Below, one piece after another: positions 25,139 to 33,348 of a DNA stretch of 64,000 nt. Source of the stretch: WLXB01 sp040221475 (GTDB lineage: Bacteria > Pseudomonadota > Alphaproteobacteria > Rhodospirillales > Rhodospirillaceae); assembly GCA_040221475.1 (NCBI GenBank), contig JAVKEJ010000032.1:1-64000 (forward strand), given 5' to 3'. The first letter of the stretch is position 1. Every line of letters begins with the position of its first letter. Made by a program: the position numbers and the translations under genes. The notes beneath the pieces are model-generated. The model made no database searches. It saw only the letters and a program-made list of their open reading frames with translations, and had not been told where the DNA came from.

Positions 25139-27136
25139 TTACACAACGGCTTGCATAGACTGGTCTATGGCCACCGTATTGGCGGAATTCTGAGATGGAA
25201 TGTAAACCTTGTCGCGTTGGTAAATGTTGATCATCCGTTTGATTTCGGCTGCATCTTCGTAAGGGTTTACATTGGGATCCCCAGTCCAAACATCATTGGC
25301 GATACCTCGTTCAGCGGCATATTTGTGGGCATAAACGATGGGGTTATCCCACGCTGCTAGATTGGATTTGATATCTGCCCGCGCCCGGCGCAGCGCCAGC
25401 ATATCGATGGACCCCACCAGAGGAACCGCCCCAGGACCATCAGCAATGCATTGCAAAGATCCATCATAGTTAACGACCTTCGAGTAGCCACGCTGCATAG
25501 CGCCCGGGAAGGACAAACCGTCCCCGCGGAACTCGCCGCCATGTCCCGCGGTCAGAAGATAAGCTGTGTTTTCGAAGGCTCGGACGTGGCGCGCAATATC
25601 CCAGCCACGTCGCCGCACGTTGTGGGGTTCCGATGTGGGATGAATAATCACCTCGGCACCCCGCTTGACCATGGCGCGATGGGTCTCACCAAAGTTCATA
25701 TCGAAGCAAATGACCGTGCAAAGTTTTCCAAGCGGCGTATCGGCCACGGGGAACAGATGATCGTACCCGTAGCGATCTACATATTCGCTATACACACTGC
25801 CCGGTGTCGTATCGGGCAAACGTCCAAACACATCGGCACAATGGATTTTGCGATAGAGGTGAACCAGGTTGCCGTTGTCATCGAAAATGAAAGCGGAGTT
25901 AAAGAACCGCTCCGGCCATTTTGGATCGTATTCAAATACGCCACCAGAAACGTAGGTGTTGTTGTCCTGGGCAAACTTGGCCAGTTGATCGGCTTCTGGC
26001 CCCGGGAAGGAGATACCAATCTTGTCGGCAATATGCCCGGACCGGCTGCCCAACTGGCTGACGGCGCCGGTCAGAAAGAATTCCGGGAAGACAACCAGCT
26101 TCACTCCCGGGGATTTGGCAAACGGCCCGGCGACATAAAGCGCATTGTCTAGGTTGCGCTGGCGGTACTCGATCAAGGTGGATGGATTGGTCGTCACATG
26201 CGTCACGGTCTGCCCAAGAAGAACGTCATAGCGATCCATGCGGTCTTTAGCATCGCTGGCAGGATTAGCGGCAGGGGCCACTTTTTCCTGACCTGTGCTG
26301 ATCCATTCGTTGCGAGACTGAGGTGACGGTGGCGCATTGGAACCTTCTTGCGCATACCCATGTGCATACAAGCGCATGCGTACAATGGCTGGCATATTGC
26401 CCATGGGCTCCTCGCGGCGTCGGCGCAGGCTTTCAATGTCAACATCGCCGAGGATAAAAGACTCATCCGACGAGGCCCGTATCTCCGTGCCCCACATTTC
26501 CGCCAACGCCGTTGCGGCGGGCAGCTTGGTGATTGCTCCGTCAATCGTCACCGTACTTGGCGAGGCGACGGCAACATAGGCGAGGTTTTCATAGGAGCGC
26601 GCTTGCCTGGCTTTCTGGCGAATCTCGAAATGCTTGTCTGTCCGTTCGCGGCTCGGATTGAGGATGATTTCCGCGCCACTTGTGACCAGCGACCGCACAA
26701 TATGCGGAGAGAGAATATCTTCTCCACAGAGAATACCAACCTGGCCTTCCGCCGTCATCGCGACCGGGAAGTCTGCAGGCTGTGAGGTACCCGCTGTTGT
26801 ATCCGTAAAACCTTCAACGAGATCAGGCATGATCTTTGGCATGCGCAATAACAACTCGCCGTCAGGACCTGCCAAATAGCCAATCGTTTGCACCACACCC
26901 GAATCTGTTTTGACATAGGCCGATCCACACAGGGAAACACCCTGCGCCTTGGCAAGTTTGGTCAATGCCTTCGTTATGTCGGTTTCTGATGCAGCATCCT
27001 TGGGGCTACCATCTGCATGTGGCAGCAGAACCAAGGCGCCCTTTGGTTCAATCAGGGTGGCGAGTGCCTGAGTAATAACCGGAGCCACAGCTTGGTCGAG
27101 GGTCGTGGGTGTCCAAGGGGTTTGCACTAAAATCAT
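25139..27136 (-). CDS. Tandem-domain nitrilase-superfamily protein 3
   Basis: A 665-residue two-domain nitrilase-like protein. In the C-terminal domain E352 (VVFPEFFLTG), K430 (LYRKIHC) and C477 (VICFDMNFGE) form the triad. In the N-terminal domain the positions are H40, K101 and C137 (ILCGEDILSP). It is closer to protein 2 than to protein 1 in many blocks, such as IVRSLVTSGAEIILNPSRER and FPGPEADQLAKFAQ. It is first in the four-gene operon and is divergent from the radical SAM gene across 132 bp. The N-terminal GEDI/L pattern is reminiscent of the amidase domain of NAD synthetases, but no synthetase domain is attached. Confidence 0.87.
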   Translation of the reverse strand: MILVQTPWTPTTLDQAVAPVITQALATLIEPKGALVLLPHADGSPKDAASETDITKALTKLAKAQGVSLCGSAYVKTDSGVVQTIGYLAGPDGELLLRMPKIMPDLVEGFTDTTAGTSQPADFPVAMTAEGQVGILCGEDILSPHIVRSLVTSGAEIILNPSRERTDKHFEIRQKARQARSYENLAYVAVASPSTVTIDGAITKLPAATALAEMWGTEIRASSDESFILGDVDIESLRRRREEPMGNMPAIVRMRLYAHGYAQEGSNAPPSPQSRNEWISTGQEKVAPAANPASDAKDRMDRYDVLLGQTVTHVTTNPSTLIEYRQRNLDNALYVAGPFAKSPGVKLVVFPEFFLTGAVSQLGSRSGHIADKIGISFPGPEADQLAKFAQDNNTYVSGGVFEYDPKWPERFFNSAFIFDDNGNLVHLYRKIHCADVFGRLPDTTPGSVYSEYVDRYGYDHLFPVADTPLGKLCTVICFDMNFGETHRAMVKRGAEVIIHPTSEPHNVRRRGWDIARHVRAFENTAYLLTAGHGGEFRGDGLSFPGAMQRGYSKVVNYDGSLQCIADGPGAVPLVGSIDMLALRRARADIKSNLAAWDNPIVYAHKYAAERGIANDVWTGDPNVNPYEDAAEIKRMINIYQRDKVYIPSQNSANTVAIDQSMQAVV

Positions 27137-27200
27137 ACCAAAATCATCCTGCTGCTAGGGGGAACTGCGCGTTGATTGAATATGCGGCAGCCTTGCCGTG

Positions 27201-27217
27201 AGGCTCTGTAAGAGCCT
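27201..27217. promoter_or_regulatory. Perfect 7-bp inverted repeat between divergent operons
   Basis: AGGCTCT-GTA-AGAGCCT lies in the 132-bp gap between nitrilase 3 and the radical SAM gene. It has no T run on either side, so it is not a terminator. It could be an operator or a 5'-UTR hairpin; nothing else in the gap stands out. Confidence 0.35.
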
Positions 27218-27268
27218 AGAACAGACGGCGAGTCCATTCCACATGCTAAAAAGTTCCGTCTGCTGATC

Positions 27269-28342
27269 ATGACACATCACACAACAGGCCGCCGGCTGCA
27301 AACCGCCACTACGATTGATGCCCTTGTCACACAGGGACTTGTAAGCGAGTCGGACCGCACGGACCTGGATGCCGTGGCGGAACGCTATGCCGTCGCCGTA
27401 CCTGCCGCTATGGCCGCCTTGATTGAGGGTGCTGGAGATACCGACCCCATTGCTCTACAGATCGTTCCATCCAATAAAGAGCTAACGACAACGCCCGAGG
27501 AGCGCGCTGACCCGATTGGCGACTTCGCGCACAATCCAGTGCCCGGAGTCGTTCATCGGTACCCCGACCGCGTGTTGCTGAAAGTGCACAGCGCCTGCGC
27601 TGTCTATTGCCGCTTCTGCTTTCGGCGCGAGATGGTCGGGCCGGGTGGCGATTATATGTCAGACACCGACATTAATGCTGCGCTGAGCTACATCCGCGCG
27701 CATACGGAAATCTGGGAAGTTATTCTGACCGGCGGCGACCCGCTGGTGTTATCACCCAAGCGACTGACATCAATTCTGCATGCCTTGGACGCGATTGACC
27801 ACGTGCAGATTGTGCGCGTGCATACACGCCTGCCTGTCGCAGCGCCGGAGCGCATCACGGATGAACTGGTGGACGTCTTCACGCAGCGCAGGGCAACGGT
27901 TTATGTAGCGGTGCACACCAACCATGCCAAAGAACTCTCAGTTGCGGCCGTTGCAGCCTGCGAGCGCCTTACAAAGGCCGGTATTCCGCTCGTCGGCCAA
28001 TCGGTGTTGCTCAAGGGTGTTAATGATAACGCAGACACTTTGGAGGCACTCTTTCGGGCGATGGTCAAAGCCCGGATCAAACCCTATTACCTGAACCATC
28101 CAGACTTGGCTCCAGGCACGAGCCATTTCCGGGTTTCATTCGATACGGGCCAGAGGTTGATGAAAGACCTGCGTGGCCGGATCTCCGGTCTCTGCCTCCC
28201 CACTTATATTCTCGACATTCCAGGTGGATATGGAAAAGTCCCCATTGGCCCCACTTACTTGCAGCTCGCGGGCGATGGGACAGCAGTGGTGGAAGACATC
28301 AACAGCACCCGCCATGCGTATCCACCAGAAAACTCAATCTAA
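27269..28342 (+). CDS. Lysine 2,3-aminomutase-like radical SAM enzyme (EpmB/KamA type)
   Basis: A 357-residue enzyme with the radical SAM [4Fe-4S] motif C110-x3-C114-x2-C117 (CAVYCRFCF), the ILTGGDPLVLS block near 152-162, RVHTRLP, and the C-terminal IPGGYGKVP whose Lys should bind PLP. At this length it matches EpmB-type lysine 2,3-aminomutases, which make R-beta-lysine to modify elongation factor P. No epmA or efp gene is beside it. The stop codon lies in an 11-bp tandem repeat. The symbol is withheld because KamA and EpmB cannot be told apart by eye. Confidence 0.9.
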   Translation: MTHHTTGRRLQTATTIDALVTQGLVSESDRTDLDAVAERYAVAVPAAMAALIEGAGDTDPIALQIVPSNKELTTTPEERADPIGDFAHNPVPGVVHRYPDRVLLKVHSACAVYCRFCFRREMVGPGGDYMSDTDINAALSYIRAHTEIWEVILTGGDPLVLSPKRLTSILHALDAIDHVQIVRVHTRLPVAAPERITDELVDVFTQRRATVYVAVHTNHAKELSVAAVAACERLTKAGIPLVGQSVLLKGVNDNADTLEALFRAMVKARIKPYYLNHPDLAPGTSHFRVSFDTGQRLMKDLRGRISGLCLPTYILDIPGGYGKVPIGPTYLQLAGDGTAVVEDINSTRHAYPPENSI

Positions 28343-28362
28343 ACTCAATCTAAACTCAATCT
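28330..28362 (+). repeat. 11-bp tandem repeat (3 copies) over the aminomutase stop codon
   Basis: AAACTCAATCT occurs three times head to tail, perfectly, then continues AAAC. The first copy spans the last codons (Asn-Ser-Ile) and leads into the TAA stop. Because 11 is not a multiple of three, each later copy puts a TAA in a different frame, so the array holds stops in all three frames. Confidence 0.95.
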
Positions 28363-28492
28363 AAACCCGCGCCAGACCTAAGGTATTATAGACCTTTGTG
28401 CCGAAGCGCAGACGTCGCTATGATTGGGTCTGCCCGCATAGATGTTGGGGAACATGCGGGTTACATGTTGTAAGCACAGGGGACGAGAACAC

Positions 28493-29872
28493 ATGGATAA
28501 TTTTACCGGTGTCTTAGACGTAATCAGCGGATGGGTTTGGTTGATCATGATGTTTCCGCTGCTAGGCATCGGGCTCATGTTAACCATCGGTCTCAAAGGC
28601 ATGACCTTACGGCGCTTGCCAGAAGCGCTTGGCGTTCTGCTTAGCAAAGATGCCGGTGACAAAGCCGACGGTGACGGCGAAATCTCCCCCTTTAAAGCAC
28701 TGATGACCGCACTGTCTGCAACAGTCGGAACGGGGAATCTTGCAGGTGTTGCGACTGCAATTTTCCTTGGTGGTCCCGGTGCTATTTTCTGGATGTGGAT
28801 GACCGCCTTTGTTGGCATGGCGACAAAATATGGCGAAGCGGTCATGGCCGTGCATTTTCGCGAGATCGACGAAGACGGCCGCTATGTCGGCGGGCCGATG
28901 TATTACATCAAAAATGGCCTCGGCCCGAAATGGACCTGGCTGGGCACGACCTTTGCCCTATTGGCGATTGCCGCTGGCCTGGGGGCCGGCAACACGGTGC
29001 AGGCAAACTCCATTGCCGATGTTGTGGAGTCGAATCTGGGTATTCCGAACTGGGTCACCGCCCTCGTAATCTTAACTTTGACAGCCCTGGTTTTGATCGG
29101 CGGCATACAGCGAATCGCACAAGTGGCGGGGCGCCTGGTGCCTGCCATGGTGGCTTTTTATGTCACCGCCAGCCTAATTATTCTGGCCATCAATATCACA
29201 GAGATTCCAGCCGCCTTGGCGATGATCGTCACTGATGCCTTTACCGGCACAGCGGCCACGGGCGGTTTTGCTGGCGCAGCGGTGATGGCAGCCATCCGCT
29301 TTGGTGTGGCACGTGGCATTTTCTCTAACGAAGCCGGCTTGGGTTCAGCCCCTATTGCCCACGCCGCCGCGCGTACCAACGATCCGGTTCGTCAGGGCGC
29401 GATTGGCATGCTGGGCACATTCATCGATACCATTATCGTTTGCACAATGACGGCCTTGGTCATCATCACAACGGGCGCGTGGACCAGCGGCGAGAATGGC
29501 GCAACCATGACAGCCCTGGCGTTTGAATCCGCGCTGCCCTTTGGCAACTACATTGTGATGATTTCTCTAATGATCTTCGCCTTCACGACCATTCTCGGTT
29601 GGAGCTATTACGGCGAGCGGTGTGCTGAATTTCTCTTTGGACCAAAAGCCATTACGCCGTTTCGGGTGCTATGGTGCGCGGCAATTCCCGTTGGCGCACT
29701 GACCGGACTGCAAGTGATCTGGCTGATGGCCGATATCATGAACGCGCTGATGGCCGTGCCGAATTTGTTGGCGCTGCTGTTGCTCAGCCCGATCATCTTC
29801 CAGATCACAAACGAACGCCTCAAGGGTGGCCGTAAATTGGTTGAGCCGAAAGCAGATCAGCCCGCCGAATAA
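28493..29872 (+). CDS. Alanine/glycine:cation symporter (AGCS family)
   Basis: A 459-residue integral membrane symporter of the AGCS/DagA/AlsT family that takes up alanine or glycine with Na+ or H+. Diagnostic parts are SATVGTGNLAGVATAIFLGG, the region MATKYGEAVMAVHFRE, GGPMYYIKNGLG, the family signature SNEAGLGSAPIAHAAA, and ILGWSYYGERC. About 10-11 hydrophobic segments are evident. The ATG at 28493 is preceded by GGGGACGAG; the frame extends to 28442. It converges on the CpcT-like gene with a 4-bp gap. Confidence 0.95.
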   Translation: MDNFTGVLDVISGWVWLIMMFPLLGIGLMLTIGLKGMTLRRLPEALGVLLSKDAGDKADGDGEISPFKALMTALSATVGTGNLAGVATAIFLGGPGAIFWMWMTAFVGMATKYGEAVMAVHFREIDEDGRYVGGPMYYIKNGLGPKWTWLGTTFALLAIAAGLGAGNTVQANSIADVVESNLGIPNWVTALVILTLTALVLIGGIQRIAQVAGRLVPAMVAFYVTASLIILAINITEIPAALAMIVTDAFTGTAATGGFAGAAVMAAIRFGVARGIFSNEAGLGSAPIAHAAARTNDPVRQGAIGMLGTFIDTIIVCTMTALVIITTGAWTSGENGATMTALAFESALPFGNYIVMISLMIFAFTTILGWSYYGERCAEFLFGPKAITPFRVLWCAAIPVGALTGLQVIWLMADIMNALMAVPNLLALLLLSPIIFQITNERLKGGRKLVEPKADQPAE

Positions 29873-29876
29873 TCAT

Positions 29877-30527
29877 CTACTTGCGGTCAAAAATGGCCCA
29901 ATCGTCGGCAAGCACCACATAGACACTGCCGTCTGGATTAAACCAGCCGTCTAGATATTCGAAGGTGGTGGCCGTCAGACGCATTTGCGACCAGGAGTAA
30001 ATGTCAGCTGTGGTGCCCGGTGCTTGAAAGGCGCAAGCGCCTTTGTCCATGGCCCCAGCGAAGTGATCGCCCTGCCAGGTGAAGTACACATCACAGCCCG
30101 GTAACGGAACCATATCTACAGGCTTCAGCCCCGCGACCTTGGAGGGGTCTTCATACGCGCCTTTGGTCTTTGCGACAAAGTCCGGCGCAGGGGGAAAGAT
30201 GTGCAAATTAAGCCGCAGCGCTTGGCGATCGTGATCAATCTCGAAGCCATAAAAGCGTTGCCGCACAATCTTTGACGGGTCGTTAGCGTCCTGCCATTCG
30301 CCATAGACCACTTCAGGCCCAAACGCAGGCAGATCGACGGGCTGAAGATACAGATTTACAGGCAACATGGGCGAAGACGATGCGTCAACCTGCGCCCGAT
30401 TGTCGTACGTCCCAGGCCACCAGGACAGAAAGCGTTCAAACTGCGACTCGAGGTCTTCGGCCTGTGATGTTTGAGGAAAACACATCGTCAAGAGGGCGGT
30501 AACAAAGGACATTTTTCTATGTTTCAC
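29877..30527 (-). CDS. Exported CpcT/CpeT-like protein
   Basis: A 216-residue secreted protein resembling the CpcT/CpeT bilin lyase fold (DUF1001). The blocks FLSWWPGTYDNRAQ, EVVYGEW, IVRQRFYGFE, PLPGCDVYFTWQGDHFAG and the C-terminal SWSQMRLTATTFEYLDGWFN follow that family in order. A signal peptide is present (KHRKMSFVTALLTMCFPQ, cleavage near TSQAE). The GTG at 30527, 10 nt after GGGAG, gives a good basic n-region; an ATG at 30512 is possible. Non-cyanobacterial members exist widely and are probably not phycobilin lyases. There is no phycobiliprotein in the window. Confidence 0.75.
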   Translation of the reverse strand: MKHRKMSFVTALLTMCFPQTSQAEDLESQFERFLSWWPGTYDNRAQVDASSSPMLPVNLYLQPVDLPAFGPEVVYGEWQDANDPSKIVRQRFYGFEIDHDRQALRLNLHIFPPAPDFVAKTKGAYEDPSKVAGLKPVDMVPLPGCDVYFTWQGDHFAGAMDKGACAFQAPGTTADIYSWSQMRLTATTFEYLDGWFNPDGSVYVVLADDWAIFDRK

Positions 30528-30651
30528 GCGCTTTTTACTCCCGAGGGCCTTTTCCACTCATTGCAGAGTGATTTTACAGACTGACCCCTTGTCCGCCTGT
30601 CTGAAGCGTTTAAAGATAGGGCATAAGTTAGAGTAACGCAGGAGCCAGATC

Positions 30652-31911
30652 ATGGCCAAGCATCATCAAATTCTCATCATCGGCGGCGGCAGCGCGGGCA
30701 TTACCGTCGCAGCGTCCCTGACCCGGCATGATCACGACCATAGCCTTGATATCGCGATCATTGAGCCCTCTTCCGATCATTACTATCAACCGGCGTTCAC
30801 CCTAGTCGGCGCTGGCAGCTACAGCCTGAAAGACACCCGCCGGGACGAGGCGAAACTCATCCCAGACGGGGTGCAGTGGATTAAAGATACCGCAGCCAGC
30901 ATCGACCCCGAGGCCAAAAAAGTAAGTTTGGCGAAAGGCGGCGAGGTCACCTACGACTTTCTGGTGGTCTGCCCTGGCTTGGTGTGTAACTGGCGCGGCA
31001 TTGAGGGCTTGGAAGAAAACCTGGGCCGCAACGGGGTCTGCTCGAATTATGCACCCCAGCATGTGGAATACACCTGGACGGTATTGCAAAGCTTCCCGCG
31101 GGGTGGCACAGCCCTGTTTTCGCAACCGGCGATGCCGATCAAATGCCCGGGGGCACCGCAGAAGATCGCCTATCTGGCCGCAGATTACCTGCGCCGGGGT
31201 GGTATGCTGCAGGACTGCCACCTGCACTTCTTGCCACAGGGTCCATCTATGTTTGGGGTGCCGTTCTTTGCCCGTGAACTGGCGAAAATCGCCGATGGTT
31301 ACGGCATTCAAAAACACTTCCACCACGACTTGATAAAGATCGACGGCGCGAACAAGACGGCGACGTTCAAAGTGGTCGGCGGGGACAGCGAAGGCCAGAC
31401 GGTTGAGATGAGTTTTGACATGCTGCACGCCGTGCCGCCACAGGTCGCACCAGAGGTGGTGAAGTCCTCACCCTTGGCCAACGAAGGCGGCTGGGTGGAG
31501 GTTCATCAGCACACAATGCAATCGACCAAATACCCGAACGTGTTTGGTCTGGGCGATGCGTGCTCCACACCCAATTCGAAAACGGCAGCCGCAATCCGCA
31601 AGCAGGCCCCGGTGGTGGTGCGCAACCTGAGGGCGCTGATTAACGGCGGTAGCCTGGAAGAAGGTTACGACGGCTATGGCTCCTGCCCGCTGACCACAGG
31701 CTACGGCAAGGTGCTGATGGCCGAGTTCACCTACGGCGGCAAAGTCACGCCAACGTTTCCGCTCGATCCGCGTAAAGAGCGGAGAACATACTGGTGGATC
31801 AAGAAGACCGGCCTGCCGCTGATGTACTGGCACTACATGCTGAAAGGCCACGAAGCCTTCCCAGGGCACAATACCAATTACAAAGCTCCGGAAGCCGCAC
31901 TGCGCCAGTAG
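30652..31911 (+). CDS. Sulfide:quinone oxidoreductase-like flavoprotein
   Basis: A 419-residue FAD flavoprotein of the two-dinucleotide-binding-domain superfamily. The N-terminal FAD fingerprint is ILIIGGGSAGITVAASL, and VFGLGDACSTPNSKTAAA marks the second FAD block. IKCPGAPQK with C165 and GDAC304 match the paired redox cysteines of type II (mitochondrial-like) sulfide:quinone oxidoreductases; C130 is a further Cys. The C-terminal half has amphipathic, Trp/Tyr-rich segments suited to membrane binding. It oxidises sulfide to a sulfane or persulfide and reduces quinone. Stop-to-stop it abuts the next gene with no gap. Confidence 0.88.
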   Translation: MAKHHQILIIGGGSAGITVAASLTRHDHDHSLDIAIIEPSSDHYYQPAFTLVGAGSYSLKDTRRDEAKLIPDGVQWIKDTAASIDPEAKKVSLAKGGEVTYDFLVVCPGLVCNWRGIEGLEENLGRNGVCSNYAPQHVEYTWTVLQSFPRGGTALFSQPAMPIKCPGAPQKIAYLAADYLRRGGMLQDCHLHFLPQGPSMFGVPFFARELAKIADGYGIQKHFHHDLIKIDGANKTATFKVVGGDSEGQTVEMSFDMLHAVPPQVAPEVVKSSPLANEGGWVEVHQHTMQSTKYPNVFGLGDACSTPNSKTAAAIRKQAPVVVRNLRALINGGSLEEGYDGYGSCPLTTGYGKVLMAEFTYGGKVTPTFPLDPRKERRTYWWIKKTGLPLMYWHYMLKGHEAFPGHNTNYKAPEAALRQ

Positions 31912-32361
31912 TCAGTTGCACGTGCTGTTGGCAGCAAGCGTGATGGTCTTGGCTTCGGGATAATGCCGTAAAGCCATGGCCTTTAAGAGCGCGTATGTGT
32001 TTGGTTTTGTTGGGCTGAACGCAACGGCATGACCTTCGTTTAGGGCCTCTTTTGGGCTGTGAGTTTCAGCACCGCACGGAGCGTAAATCTGGCCGCTCCA
32101 CACCGTTGGCAAACGCAGATCAACCGCGCGGCCGTTCAGCATTCCTGTGACATGACAGTGGGTGAGCAGACCGTTGCTGGCCCCGTTCCATTTTGCTGAT
32201 TGAAGCACCACAGGCGCGCCAATTGCAGCGGTATAATCCGTCATGACATGGGCGGTACAGGCCGCGCTTTCCAACGCCAGCCAGGGATTGGCCTCGTCTG
32301 AGATGGCCAACACCGGTGTGGAGATAAAACATAAAATGAGGCTCAGTCGTCTAGCTTTCAT
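31912..32361 (-). CDS. Small secreted protein resembling the N-terminus of tannase/feruloyl esterase
   Basis: A 149-residue protein with a signal peptide (LSLILCFISTPVLA, cleavage near 19). C35, C69, C96 and C148 suggest disulfides. The arrangement HCHVTGMLNGRAVDLRLPTVWSGQIY recalls the conserved N-terminal block of secreted tannase/feruloyl esterases (Cys-x-Val-x-Gly..., then a Leu-Pro-x-x-Trp-x-Gly core), but the catalytic Ser region and lid are absent, as family members exceed 500 residues. It may be a decayed remnant or an independent small domain. A GTG at 32379 is an alternative start. Low confidence in the relationship. Confidence 0.55.
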   Translation of the reverse strand: MKARRLSLILCFISTPVLAISDEANPWLALESAACTAHVMTDYTAAIGAPVVLQSAKWNGASNGLLTHCHVTGMLNGRAVDLRLPTVWSGQIYAPCGAETHSPKEALNEGHAVAFSPTKPNTYALLKAMALRHYPEAKTITLAANSTCN

Positions 32362-32455
32362 GAGGTTCAGTCTAACCACAGACTCTCTGACTGCACAGCA
32401 CTAGACTCATGCGCCTGCCCCTGCTTTGCTGCGGTCCTGGCAACAGGGGGGACTC

Positions 32456-33301
32456 ATGACGAACACAACTGCTCAGATTCGCCGCCGCTATGTGGATGGC
32501 CGTACGGGTCAAATTCACCTGCGAATCGCGGGCGACCCCAACAGCGATAAGCGCCCCCTGATGTGTTTTCACCTCAGTCCGTCATCGGGCATTGTGTATG
32601 AAACTTGGCTCAGCGAAATGGGCAAAGACCGCCTGGTTGTCGCCCCGGATACACCGGGGTATGGCATGTCGGACTTCCCGCCTGACCAGCCGACAATTGC
32701 CACCTTCGCTGAGGCCATGACAGATGTGATGGACGCGCTGGACCTCCCCGAAGCTGACATTATGGGCTATCACACCGGATCGAAAATCTGCGTCGAACTG
32801 GCGCTGCAACAGCCCGGTCGGATCAAACATCTGGTGCTGATTTCCACCCCGATTTACACCACCGACGATCTGGCCAAACAGAACGAAGAGATGGGATCGC
32901 CGGACACTCCGGTGCCCGATGGTTCGCACCTGCTGCACACGTGGAAGGGCCTGTGGCGCTGGCGCGGCCCGGAGCAAACCCCGGCGGATATTATGCACGC
33001 TTACCCGGATCATATTCGCGGGGGTGAGCGCAAACACTGGGGACATGCGGCAGCGTTTTCCTACACCTACCCGGAGAACATTCCCAAAGTGAGCGCGCCG
33101 ATTTTGGTGCTGAACACCAACGATGATTTGGTGGTCTACACGCGGCGCATTCACCCTTACTTGAACAACGGAAAAGTGCTGGAATTGCCGGAGTGGGGTC
33201 ACGGGTTTTTGGACTATCATCCGGAAGACACAGCGGCCTTTGTGCGGCCCTTTCTCGACTCGGATCTTTGGCCCGAGGGGGCCGCAAAAAATGCGGTATG
33301 A
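32456..33301 (+). CDS. Alpha/beta-hydrolase-fold protein with His at the nucleophile position
   Basis: A 281-residue cytoplasmic alpha/beta hydrolase-like protein with VVAPDTPGYGMSDFP near 61-75 and a nucleophile elbow GYHTG at 104-108, where His106 stands in place of Ser, Cys or Asp. The acid (TNDDLVV) and the C-terminal His (WGHGF) look present. Members with this kind of elbow occur in environmental genomes, annotated only as hydrolases; a different chemistry, such as retro-aldol or lyase, or loss of activity, is possible. The ATG at 32456 follows GGGGGG. It is the first of two such genes in a row. Confidence 0.82.
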   Translation: MTNTTAQIRRRYVDGRTGQIHLRIAGDPNSDKRPLMCFHLSPSSGIVYETWLSEMGKDRLVVAPDTPGYGMSDFPPDQPTIATFAEAMTDVMDALDLPEADIMGYHTGSKICVELALQQPGRIKHLVLISTPIYTTDDLAKQNEEMGSPDTPVPDGSHLLHTWKGLWRWRGPEQTPADIMHAYPDHIRGGERKHWGHAAAFSYTYPENIPKVSAPILVLNTNDDLVVYTRRIHPYLNNGKVLELPEWGHGFLDYHPEDTAAFVRPFLDSDLWPEGAAKNAV

Positions 33302-33348
33302 GACCGTCTGAAGTGGCATCACTTTTTATTGTGAGGGCTCTCACCGTG

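Noticed and set aside
32582..33322. A 246-codon ORF on the strand opposite the hydrolase gene
   Set aside because: It mirrors a strongly coding gene with motifs on the plus strand and has no family features of its own. The same applies to long antisense frames at 42296-42886, 51243-51983 and 56082-56744.
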